Made by a program: the position numbers and the translations under genes
In this document: piece after piece, positions 1-7,076 of the stretch
How positions within the stretch are numbered: the stretch's first letter is position 1
Layout of the letters: each line of letters opens with the position of its first letter
Notes under the pieces: model-generated
The model's database searches: none
What the model was told of the DNA's origin: nothing
Seen by the model: only the letters and a program-made list of their open reading frames with translations
From: Prolixibacteraceae bacterium
GTDB taxonomy: Bacteria; Bacteroidota; Bacteroidia; Bacteroidales; Prolixibacteraceae
Length of the DNA stretch: 19,628 bases
Assembly (NCBI GenBank): GCA_016930735.1
Contig: JAFGGF010000392.1
Location: 1-19,628, forward strand
Direction: 5' to 3'

Positions 1-299
1 CGGTTGTTACTTCCGGGAATTATGAAAAATTTGTTGAGTTAAACGGTACCATATATTCCCATATAATAGATCCGAGAACAGGATGGCCGGCAAAAGGATT
101 GGTAAGTGTCAGCATATTTGCCCCAAAGGCAGAACTTGCTGACGCCCTGGCAACTTCGGTTTTTGTAATGGGACGTGAAACCGGGATCGATTTTATCAAT
201 CAGTTGCCCGGTATTGAATGCGTTATTGTTGATGAGCAGGGAAAAATTTATAAATCAGATCACATTGAATTAAATAACATAAAAAATGAGGAAAATTAA
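1..299 (+). CDS. apbE: FAD:protein FMN transferase (ApbE family), C-terminal part
   Basis: The frame is open from the left edge (first full codon at 3), so the N-terminal flavin-binding part lies outside the window. ApbE enzymes transfer FMN from FAD onto Ser/Thr of extracytoplasmic proteins, with Mg2+. The visible end carries the family's HIIDPRTG-P stretch (positions 60-95) and the A-x-x-A-D-A-L-A-T-S-V-F-V-M-G segment whose Asp/Thr bind Mg2+ in characterised members. An internal Met at 99 is not the start, because the conserved HIIDPRTG lies upstream of it. The stop overlaps the next gene by 14 bp, implying translational coupling to the DUF4266 lipoprotein. The family call is firm. The protein it modifies is unknown; the two downstream genes are the obvious candidates. 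Confidence 0.93.
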   Translation, partial: VVTSGNYEKFVELNGTIYSHIIDPRTGWPAKGLVSVSIFAPKAELADALATSVFVMGRETGIDFINQLPGIECVIVDEQGKIYKSDHIELNNIKNEEN

Positions 300-504
300 A
301 AAGCTGGTAATCGGATTAATTGTTGCACTTGCGCTTAGCTCATGTGTGGCAGTTAAAGAGTATGAAAAAGTATATGTAAACGATCCGGACATGAAATTAA
401 TGGCGAATACAAACGAACGGTTTGAAACCAATTTTCAGGTTTACAGGGAAGGTGCTGCCGGTGCCAATGGAGGTAAAACCGGTGGAGGTTGTGGATGCAA
501 TTAA
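286..504 (+). CDS. DUF4266 small lipoprotein with C-terminal GGGCGCN
   Basis: A 72-aa protein with a basic, hydrophobic signal peptide and an SPII lipobox L-S-S-C (lipidated Cys20), so it is predicted to be a periplasm-facing lipoprotein. The mature part is about 52 residues. It contains a D-P-D-M motif (33-36), a REGAAGANGG stretch (54-63) and ends in GGGCGCN (66-72), the signature end of DUF4266. The residues after Cys20 (VAVKEY) are not an acidic surface-export signal. It overlaps apbE by 14 bp and lies 9 bp before the DUF3570 gene; this trio is a recurrent neighbourhood in Gram-negatives. Function is not established. Two Cys at an extreme glycine-rich C-terminus suggest a metal, redox or covalent-modification role; this is inference. 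Confidence 0.85.
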   Translation: MRKIKKLVIGLIVALALSSCVAVKEYEKVYVNDPDMKLMANTNERFETNFQVYREGAAGANGGKTGGGCGCN

Positions 505-513
505 ATAGATCCA

Positions 514-1983
514 ATGAAAAAAATTACGCTTTTTATATTAGGGCTGATTATGATATCCGGAACAATTTCCGGACAAAATACTGATTCAACTAAAATCTAT
601 AAAAAAAAGGTTCTTGAAAATGCCGAAGTCGATTTTTTAATGAGCCTTTATGGACAAAACGGCGAACATTCAGCGGTGGGTGGTGGAATTGGTAATGAAG
701 AATTGAAAAATATTACTCCAACAATAGTAGTCAGCCTCCCCTTAAATGACGATGACGTGTTGACAATTGATGCCGGTTTATCGGCCTACAGTTCGGCATC
801 TTCTAGTAATATCAATCCATTTAACAGCAGTGGTGCTTCCCGCGGTGGTGGCGGCGATGACGACGACGAACACGAACATGGAGGAGGATCAAATATTGGT
901 ACAAGTAATCCAAATCCGACAGGAACTCCCTGGGTGGCTTCTTCAGGCGCTTCAAAAAGCGATGTCCTGACTTCAGTCCATGTTGACTACAGCCACAGTT
1001 CCGACAGCAGGAATTTTATCTGGGGATCCAATGTTTCTGTCTCTAATGAATTTGATTATACTTCAGCAGGTTTTGGTGGAAATATTACCGGGCTGTTTAA
1101 CGAAAAAAATACAGAAATCGGATTAAAATCTACGATTTACCTTGATCAATGGCGCCCGATTTATCCAACCGAATTGCATGAGTTCAGCCTGTACGGATCC
1201 GGATTTTTATCAAAAGGATATTTTAACGGAGTTAATGTTTTAAACCAGGATGGCATAAGCACAACAAACTACCTCCCCCTGAATTTTGCACCCTTCGAAA
1301 AACGGGCAAGAAATTCCTATTCAGCATCCGTGTTTTTCTCCCAAATTTTAACCAAACGATTACAGGTCGCATTGTTTTTCGACCTTGTGCTGCAACAGGG
1401 GCTGCTTTCGACACCCTATCACAGGATATATTTTGCCGATAAGCCTGATTATTATATTGGAGATAAAACCTATATTCCGTTCTATACCACCCCTGCCAAT
1501 ATAGGCGTATTTCAACTGGCCGACAATGTTGAACACCTTCCTTCAACGAGATTTAAAATCCCGGTTGGAGCAAGGCTTAATTATTACATCAGCGAGAACT
1601 TTGTATTCAGAAGTTACTATCGCTATTACACTGACGACTGGGGCTTAAAAGCACATACAGTTAATATTGACCTGCCGGTAAAAATAAGCCAGGCTATTAC
1701 TTTCACACCTTCATACAGGTATTACACTCAAAACCAGGTTGATTATTACGCACCGTATGAAACGCATTTGTCCACCGAAAAATATTTTACTTCCGATCCC
1801 GACCTGGCAAGGTTTACAAGTAACCAGTACAGTATTGCCTTTAATTATTCAGATATTTTTAACAGCCTCAAATTATATAAATTCGGTTTAAAAAATGCAA
1901 ACCTGAAATTCAGCCATTATTCACGAAGCGACGGACTAAAAGCCAATATTGTATCATTAGGTTTTAAATTTATTTTTGAATAA
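514..1983 (+). CDS. DUF3570 domain protein, predicted outer-membrane beta-barrel
   Basis: A 489-aa protein with a Sec signal peptide (about 1-20, ending S-G-Q) and many alternating aromatic/polar strands (for example residues 370-490) with a C-terminal F-K-F-I-F-E. This fits an outer-membrane barrel. The N-terminal part has family features: A-E-V-D-F-L, AYSSASSSNI (91-100) and W140 followed by SSGAS (143-147). Residues 110-125 form a Gly-Arg-Asp-Glu-His low-complexity patch (DDDDEHEH core) that looks like an exposed loop and could bind metal. A second SSGAS lies at 105-109. The gene sits 9 bp after the DUF4266 gene, so it is likely in one operon with apbE. No enzyme function is known to me for DUF3570. 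Topology and metal binding are inferred from composition only. Confidence 0.85.
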   Translation: MKKITLFILGLIMISGTISGQNTDSTKIYKKKVLENAEVDFLMSLYGQNGEHSAVGGGIGNEELKNITPTIVVSLPLNDDDVLTIDAGLSAYSSASSSNINPFNSSGASRGGGGDDDDEHEHGGGSNIGTSNPNPTGTPWVASSGASKSDVLTSVHVDYSHSSDSRNFIWGSNVSVSNEFDYTSAGFGGNITGLFNEKNTEIGLKSTIYLDQWRPIYPTELHEFSLYGSGFLSKGYFNGVNVLNQDGISTTNYLPLNFAPFEKRARNSYSASVFFSQILTKRLQVALFFDLVLQQGLLSTPYHRIYFADKPDYYIGDKTYIPFYTTPANIGVFQLADNVEHLPSTRFKIPVGARLNYYISENFVFRSYYRYYTDDWGLKAHTVNIDLPVKISQAITFTPSYRYYTQNQVDYYAPYETHLSTEKYFTSDPDLARFTSNQYSIAFNYSDIFNSLKLYKFGLKNANLKFSHYSRSDGLKANIVSLGFKFIFE

Positions 1984-2025
1984 ATCCGGTTGGTATTAAA
2001 TCAATATTAAAAAGATCCCTGAGAT

Positions 2026-2045
2026 TAGTTAGATCAAACTAACTA
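2026..2045. promoter_or_regulatory. Inverted repeat, probable MarR operator
   Basis: A perfect 7-bp inverted repeat TAGTTAG-ATCAAA-CTAACTA (20 bp) ends 3 bp before the -7 element at 2049 and 27 bp before the marR start. MarR dimers typically bind 16-20 bp palindromes overlapping their own promoters. The position would block polymerase, so autorepression is the natural reading. Binding by this MarR is inferred from position. Confidence 0.65.
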
Positions 2046-2048
2046 TAT

Positions 2049-2057
2049 TATATTTGC
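2049..2057 (+). promoter_or_regulatory. Bacteroidota-type -7 promoter element of the marR operon
   Basis: TATATTTGC matches the Bacteroidota primary-sigma -7 consensus TAnnTTTG. The -33 region (about 2025-2028, TTAG) is only a partial match to TTTG. Transcription would start near 2064, giving a very short leader before the ATG at 2073. The same 11-mer TATATTTGCCG recurs at 8791 before the porphyrin cluster. Confidence 0.6.
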
Positions 2058-2072
2058 CGGAAATTTTAACAA

Positions 2073-2495
2073 ATGGAATACAAACTGGAAGAATTAATTG
2101 ATATAATCCTAAGCAAAAGCGAACAGCTTGAAGATGAACTTAAAAAACAGTCCGATTTAAAAGACCTGACTATTAAACAGCTTCATTGCATCCAGTTGAT
2201 TGAGCAATTTCATAATCCAACTTTATCGGAACTGGCAAAAAAACTTAAAATAACTAAACCTTCCACTACTTCAATTATTGATAAGCTAGATGAAAAAGGC
2301 TATGTGAAAAAAGTAAAGTCAGACATCGACCGTCGCTCAGCACACATCCATTTAACTGAAAAAGGCGAAATAGCTAGTCGTTTACATACCGAAGTTCATA
2401 CAAAATTTGCCAAACTTTTAACCAAATCCCTTGTTGATTCAGAAAAGGAAATCCTGATTGTATTACTCAACAAAGCTGTTAAAAGCCTAAAATAA
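2073..2495 (+). CDS. MarR-family transcriptional regulator
   Basis: A 140-aa winged-helix repressor of typical MarR length. The DNA-binding region runs from L-S-E-L-A-K-K-L (51-58) through the recognition helix T-K-P-S-T-T-S-I-I-D-K-L (61-72). The beta-wing contains D-R-R-S (86-89) followed by HIHLTEKG, the diagnostic MarR wing. Flanking helices (1-45 and 100-140) form the dimer interface. It is first in a three-gene operon with a membrane methyltransferase-like protein (5 bp gap) and a cation efflux protein (37 bp gap), so it probably controls both. A perfect palindrome over its own promoter suggests autorepression relieved by a ligand. The ligand cannot be read from sequence; a lipophilic compound or metal stress would fit the neighbours. 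Confidence 0.92.
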   Translation: MEYKLEELIDIILSKSEQLEDELKKQSDLKDLTIKQLHCIQLIEQFHNPTLSELAKKLKITKPSTTSIIDKLDEKGYVKKVKSDIDRRSAHIHLTEKGEIASRLHTEVHTKFAKLLTKSLVDSEKEILIVLLNKAVKSLK

Positions 2496-2500
2496 AAACC

Positions 2501-3103
2501 ATGGATTTTTTTAATTATTTTCAATTTATCAGCCTGATCCTTTTTCTGGGAATTTTTATTGGCAGGTCGGTTTGGCTGCATAAAACCGGCATACGGATTT
2601 TTGTTATCGGAAAAGGAAAAGATGGAATTAAGGCGCTTATGGAAATTGTATTCGTTGGCGTATTATTCATATGGATTTATGAAATTCTGAGAATTTCTGC
2701 CGGAATTTCTTTTTCAATTTTACCAACCTTCATTACAATTCCCTTTATTGGCTACTCTTTTATAAAACTTGTTGGAGTTATTTTAATTACTTTGGGATTA
2801 ATCATTTTTGTACTGGCCTTAATCGCTTTTAACACATCATGGAGAATCGGGATTGATACGGAAAATCCGGGAGATCTTGTAACTTCCGGGATATTTTCAG
2901 TTACCAGGAATCCGGTATTTGTTTTTATCAACCTTTATTTTATTGGCACAGCCCTTATTTATACCAACTGGTTTTTCACCGGTCTGGCAATAATGGCAGT
3001 TTTCGGAATCCATTTTCATATACTAAATGAAGAAAAGTTTCTGTTAAAACAATACGGGAACAAATATTCTGAATACAGGAAAAAAGTAAGAAGATATTTA
3101 TAA
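2501..3103 (+). CDS. Isoprenylcysteine carboxyl methyltransferase-like membrane protein
   Basis: A 200-aa integral membrane protein with about five hydrophobic segments (roughly 5-22, 48-65, 75-110, 140-156 and 157-175). The C-terminal half carries the ICMT/PEMT-family pattern: T-S-G-I-F-S-V-T-R-N-P-V-F (128-140), then N-E-E-K-F-L (176-181) and a Y-G-x-x-Y-x-x-Y-x-x-x-V-R-R end. These form the SAM-binding cleft in characterised members. Bacteria lack prenylated CaaX proteins, so the substrate is probably a lipid or small hydrophobic molecule. It is encoded 5 bp after marR and 37 bp before a CDF transporter, so it is very likely co-transcribed with both. The family assignment is good; the activity is unproven. 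Confidence 0.8.
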   Translation: MDFFNYFQFISLILFLGIFIGRSVWLHKTGIRIFVIGKGKDGIKALMEIVFVGVLFIWIYEILRISAGISFSILPTFITIPFIGYSFIKLVGVILITLGLIIFVLALIAFNTSWRIGIDTENPGDLVTSGIFSVTRNPVFVFINLYFIGTALIYTNWFFTGLAIMAVFGIHFHILNEEKFLLKQYGNKYSEYRKKVRRYL

Positions 3104-3140
3104 AGAAATTAAATTAATTCAGCAAAAACCATAAAAATTC

Positions 3141-4025
3141 ATGAGTAAAGCAAACAAAGAAAAAAACAAAGTTGCCTTCCTTTCTGTATTGGCTGCTGTT
3201 TTTCTGACAGGTTTCAAATTAATTGTTGGCCTTTTAACGGGTAGTATCGGTATATTATCGGAGGCTTTACATTCAGCGCTCGATTTTGCTGCTGCCGGTA
3301 TAACCTTTTTTGCTGTCAGGTTGTCGGACAAACCCGCCGATCGTGATCATCATTACGGTCATGGAAAAATTGAAAACCTTTCTGCTCTAATTGAAACATT
3401 ACTTTTACTTATAACCTGTGTTTGGATCATTTATGAAGCTGTCAGCAGGTTGGCTACAGGAAAAACACATATTGAAGTTACGGTTTGGAGTTATATTGTG
3501 GTTATTTCTTCGATTGTTATTGATATTTCTCGGTCGCGGGCACTTATGCGGGTTGCAAAAAAACACAACAGCCAGGCTCTTGAAGCCGATGCCTTGCATT
3601 TTTCGACCGACATTTGGAGCTCAACAGTTGTATTACTCGGTTTAATTTGTGCAAACTTCGGAATTTATATTGCCGACAGCGTTGCTGCTTTAATTGTTGC
3701 TTTAATTGTAATATATATCTCTTATAAGCTGGGTAAAAGGTCAATCAACGTATTACTGGATAAAGTCCCTGAAGAAACGTATAACAAAATAAAATCGTTG
3801 CTGGATGAATTAACCGAAATTGAATATTACCATAATTTAAAAGTAAGGGCTTCGGGTGCCGAATTTTTTGTCGAGTTAAATATTCATGTGAACCCGGACC
3901 TGAACATCCATGAATCACATGAAATTGCAACGAAAATTGAAAACATTATTAAAAATCAGATTCCGAGAAGTAATATCCACGTTCATATTGAGCCGGATGA
4001 AAAAGAAGAGAATGATCCGATTTAG
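3141..4025 (+). CDS. Cation diffusion facilitator (CDF) transporter, Zn-type
   Basis: A 294-aa inner-membrane metal/proton antiporter of usual CDF length: six TM helices (about 12-200) and a cytoplasmic ferredoxin-like C-terminal domain (about 208-290). The transport site is H44-x-x-x-D48 in TM2 and H153-x-x-x-D157 in TM5. An HD/HD tetrad is typical of Zn2+ (or Co2+) carriers, whereas Mn carriers use mostly Asp. The D67-x-x-H70-x-x-x-H74 motif followed by G-K-I-E corresponds to the second metal site of E. coli YiiP. The C-terminal domain has several His (HVNPDLNIHESH and HVHIEP), probably regulatory Zn sites. It is last in the MarR operon, so expression probably follows the MarR ligand. Exporter direction is inferred from the family. 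Confidence 0.92.
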   Translation: MSKANKEKNKVAFLSVLAAVFLTGFKLIVGLLTGSIGILSEALHSALDFAAAGITFFAVRLSDKPADRDHHYGHGKIENLSALIETLLLLITCVWIIYEAVSRLATGKTHIEVTVWSYIVVISSIVIDISRSRALMRVAKKHNSQALEADALHFSTDIWSSTVVLLGLICANFGIYIADSVAALIVALIVIYISYKLGKRSINVLLDKVPEETYNKIKSLLDELTEIEYYHNLKVRASGAEFFVELNIHVNPDLNIHESHEIATKIENIIKNQIPRSNIHVHIEPDEKEENDPI

Positions 4026-4251
4026 GGAATGTATTCTGTTAATTCTCCTTGAATTTTGTGCTTTTTAACCTGCCATGCTCACTAGTTCGTTTCAAGGCCG
4101 TTTTTAATAAACCGTTTCATCGCCTATCCGCCTTTCTTAATTGCAAAAATAAAATATAAAATTCTTAAAATCGGAAAATAAAAAAAACTGAACATCGAAT
4201 CAACGATTCATGTGGAACCAAAAGAGATTCAACATGTGTGATTTATCTGAT

Positions 4252-5247
4252 TTATTGATTTAATATAAAAATACCCTTATTGGTACAAATCCAGATATTA
4301 TTATCTGAATCACAAGCAGCTTTATAAACAAAAGCATCGCCAAGCTGATTATCTTCGGAATACAGCCATTCTTTCCCGTTATAGACACAATACTGAGGTA
4401 TTCCACCGGGAAATAATCCGTGTATCCAAATATAATCCCGATTATCCACCAAAACATTATTTACATAACCTGATTCAAATTCGAATTCAATATTTACCCA
4501 TTTGCTTTTTTTAAAAATTGCCACATAATCTTCATAACATCCCATGCATGAAGATAAAGAATGATCGGTAAGAACAACCGGTTCCGATTTTGAAGTTAAA
4601 TCCATTGAAGCAACCCAATAAAAATTATCACCCAGCGATTTCCAGTTTCCATTCAGATCGATTTTAAAAACTTTTGTTTCAGTAACTGTTCCTGCAGAAA
4701 AACAAAATACATTTCCTTCAGCATCCACTCTTATCCCTAAAACAAGGTTTTGGTTCAATATCGAATTTTCAGGAGTATAAAGTTCAAACTCCTGACCGGT
4801 GAAATGCACGAGGCCTCCCAGTTGATGTGCCGAACTGCTAAACCAGACCGTCCCATCGGGAGCAGCTTCCACATCGGCAATATAATTGCGTGGCAACCCA
4901 GAATTTTCTTCATTATAAAAAATAAATTGATTGTCGGAGAAACAGCCAAGTCCGTTCTCTTTGGTAGCCAACCAAATTTTATCATCAATTCCTGCTGAAA
5001 TATCCACAATATTGTACCCGACATCAAAAGTTGTTGTATCACCCATTTTATAACAAATCAATTCCTGACCCGATCCTAACCAGGCTGTTCCATCGTTGGA
5101 AAAATCAATACAAGTAATTGTTTTATCAGGGAAAAGATTTTGCGTGACCTCAAAATTGACCGGTGGAAGATTTTCAGAAAGGCTGTCTTCTTTTTCACAG
5201 GAAATAAGAAAAAACAGCATTGTTGAAAGGATTAATAACTTTTTCAT
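4252..5247 (-). CDS. Beta-propeller lipoprotein (two-component-regulator-propeller-like repeats)
   Basis: A 331-aa protein with an SPII signal ending L-I-S-C (Cys17), followed by E-K-E-D-S. The acidic stretch just after the lipid Cys resembles the Bacteroidota lipoprotein export signal, so it may be surface-exposed. The rest is a run of about 40-50-residue blades with the W-hydrophobic-A/G turn and D-G-T-V-W / I-W-I patterns seen in propellers of hybrid two-component sensors (for example DGTAWLGSG, DGTVWFSSS, DNNIWICTNKG). There is no kinase or enzymatic domain. It is probably a stand-alone ligand- or protein-binding propeller. It is convergent with the CDF gene (226-bp gap, no clear terminator seen). 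The amidohydrolase gene lies 99 bp upstream on the same strand. Ligand unknown. Confidence 0.75.
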   Translation of the reverse strand: MKKLLILSTMLFFLISCEKEDSLSENLPPVNFEVTQNLFPDKTITCIDFSNDGTAWLGSGQELICYKMGDTTTFDVGYNIVDISAGIDDKIWLATKENGLGCFSDNQFIFYNEENSGLPRNYIADVEAAPDGTVWFSSSAHQLGGLVHFTGQEFELYTPENSILNQNLVLGIRVDAEGNVFCFSAGTVTETKVFKIDLNGNWKSLGDNFYWVASMDLTSKSEPVVLTDHSLSSCMGCYEDYVAIFKKSKWVNIEFEFESGYVNNVLVDNRDYIWIHGLFPGGIPQYCVYNGKEWLYSEDNQLGDAFVYKAACDSDNNIWICTNKGIFILNQ

Positions 5248-5272
5248 ACAGGCTTGGTTTATAAGCTATGAT

Positions 5273-5280
5273 CAAATTAA
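5273..5280 (-). promoter_or_regulatory. Possible -7 promoter element for the propeller lipoprotein gene
   Basis: Read on the minus strand this is TTAATTTG, one mismatch from TAnnTTTG. An ATTG lies 17 bp upstream in place of the -33 TTTG. It is 25 bp before the start codon. Weak, but the best candidate in the 99-bp gap. Confidence 0.3.
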
Positions 5281-5346
5281 TACAGAAAGGGTTGCGTCAA
5301 TAATCAATAAAGATCTCTTCAGAACAGAAACAATGGTTTTCCGTTT

Positions 5347-6987
5347 TTAATCATTGACTTTTTCCCCACTTAGCCAGGTTTCCAGTACTTTTGTTTGCAG
5401 AACCTCCCCTGCAGATACTTTCATTAAATCGGTATCAAGGATTACAAAATCAGCCCATTTACCGGGTTCAATACTTCCTTTTTCATTTTCTTCAAACGAA
5501 GCTTTTGCCGCCCAGATTGTCATGGAACGAAGTGCCTGTTCGCGGGTTAAGTCTTCATCCATTTGCCAGCCGCCTTCGGGCCACCCTTCCGAATCAACCC
5601 GGAAAACCGAAGCATAAAAAGTCAAAAGCGGATCAATGTTTTCAACCGGGAAGTCGGTTCCGTTTGGCAACCACCCGTTTTGTTTCAGAAGGGATTGGTA
5701 GGCATAAGCCCCTTTAATTCTTTCCGGTCCTACACGATCTTCAGCCCAATACATATCAGAAGTACAATGTGTAGCCTGAACGGAAGGGATAATCGAATAT
5801 TTCCCAAACTTTTCAAAATCATCCGGATTGATAATCTGAGAATGTTCGATCCTCCACCGGCGGTCGTTTTTTCCTTTTAAAAATCCGGCATACGTGTCAA
5901 GCATCAGCCTGTTTCCTCCATCGCCGATAGCATGAGTGGCAACAATATAATCGTTATCATAAGCCAGATGGCAGATTTTATCGTAGTATTCCTGGCTTTC
6001 CATCTGTAATCCTTTGTTGCCCGGATCATCGGAATAATCTTCCAGCATCAATGCTCCCCGCGAACCCAGTGCACCATCGGCATATATTTTAATAGTGTTT
6101 ACCACCAGCCGGTCTGTTTTGTAAATACCTTTTTTCACAAAATGCTCAAAATTCTCATTTGTGGGACTGAGCATTGCATTAATGCGCATTTTCAGATCGC
6201 CGGCATTTTGCATTTTATCCATTAAAAGAATGGTTTCCAGTCCCAGGCCACAATCGGTTACCGATGTCAGGCCTACTGCAAAACAATTCTTTTGCGCTTC
6301 CAGCAGCCCTTTTTCCTGTTGTTCTTTTGTAATTCCGGGAATATACCTCATTACAAGGTTTTCTGCTTTATCTATCAGGATTCCGGTTGGTTCGCCGTTT
6401 TCAACTTTTACTTCTCCGCCTTCAATTCCGGAAGAAGCATTAACTCCGGCAATTTCAAGGGCTTTTGAATTACACCAACCTGCATGACCATCAATCCGGA
6501 TAAGATAAACCGGTGTGTCAGGGAATAATTCATCCAATTTTGATTTATCAGGAAACTGTTTTTCATGCCAGTCGTTCTGATCCCAGCCACGCCCAAGAAC
6601 CCAGTCACCACCGAATTTTTGATGATGCTCCTGTAAAATTCCATAAATCTCATCCGGGCTTTTTGTGCCAGCAAGGTCGGCATATTGCATCAGATTGTTG
6701 GCATAACCGTTAAAATGGCAATGTGCATCGTTGAATCCGGGATAAATAAATTTTCCCTCTGCATCAACAATTTTATCCGATTTAAAAGCAGATGTAATTT
6801 CTTCATCGGAACCTGATGCAACAATTTTTCCATCTCTCACAGCAAAACTCTGAACAACTGAAAATTCGGGATCCACTGTATAAATCGTCCCGTTTTTAAC
6901 AATCAGGTCAACCGTTTCTTTCTGACCACACGAACTCGTAAAACCTGTAATTAAGACAATTAATGTATAAAATGAAAATCTGCTCAT
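5347..6987 (-). CDS. YtcJ-like amidohydrolase lipoprotein
   Basis: A 546-aa protein whose N-terminus is an SPII signal ending T-S-S-C (Cys20), so the enzyme is predicted to act in the periplasm or at the cell surface. It has the two-part amidohydrolase fold: a small beta-sandwich (about 27-80, with the family's D-x-I-V-K-N-G-T-I-Y-T-V-D start, and again at the C-terminus, G-S-I-E-P-G-K-W-A-D-F-V-I-L-D) around a TIM barrel. Metal-ligand motifs are D-A-H-C-H (H89, H91), T-H-A-I-G-D-G, R-I-E-H-S-Q and G-T-D-F-P-V-E. It belongs to the YtcJ/NfdA-like group; members hydrolyse amide or formamide bonds on varied substrates, so no substrate can be assigned. It lies between the propeller lipoprotein and the FAD oxidoreductase on the same strand, with gaps of about 90-100 bp, so it is probably its own unit. 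Confidence 0.88.
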   Translation of the reverse strand: MSRFSFYTLIVLITGFTSSCGQKETVDLIVKNGTIYTVDPEFSVVQSFAVRDGKIVASGSDEEITSAFKSDKIVDAEGKFIYPGFNDAHCHFNGYANNLMQYADLAGTKSPDEIYGILQEHHQKFGGDWVLGRGWDQNDWHEKQFPDKSKLDELFPDTPVYLIRIDGHAGWCNSKALEIAGVNASSGIEGGEVKVENGEPTGILIDKAENLVMRYIPGITKEQQEKGLLEAQKNCFAVGLTSVTDCGLGLETILLMDKMQNAGDLKMRINAMLSPTNENFEHFVKKGIYKTDRLVVNTIKIYADGALGSRGALMLEDYSDDPGNKGLQMESQEYYDKICHLAYDNDYIVATHAIGDGGNRLMLDTYAGFLKGKNDRRWRIEHSQIINPDDFEKFGKYSIIPSVQATHCTSDMYWAEDRVGPERIKGAYAYQSLLKQNGWLPNGTDFPVENIDPLLTFYASVFRVDSEGWPEGGWQMDEDLTREQALRSMTIWAAKASFEENEKGSIEPGKWADFVILDTDLMKVSAGEVLQTKVLETWLSGEKVND

Positions 6988-7076
6988 TCGGTTTTAATTT
7001 GAAACAATGTAAAAATAAGTTTTTTTTATAAATGCTTTCCGGGCATTAATCTCAGTTTTATACGATCCTGAAAAAA

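Noticed and set aside
4026..4251. 226-bp gap between convergent genes, searched for a terminator, small RNA or gene.
   Set aside because: Only a weak 5-bp GAATC/GATTC hairpin and an imperfect GATTCA direct repeat are present; nothing supports a feature.
5354..6713. Several long open frames on the plus strand inside the amidohydrolase.
   Set aside because: They are shadows of the minus-strand gene: no family features, no start context and biased composition.
7021..7065. Small hairpin AATGC/GCATT near an A/T-run, considered as a terminator for the FAD oxidoreductase.
   Set aside because: The T-run lies on the wrong side for the minus-strand transcript and the stem is only 5 bp.
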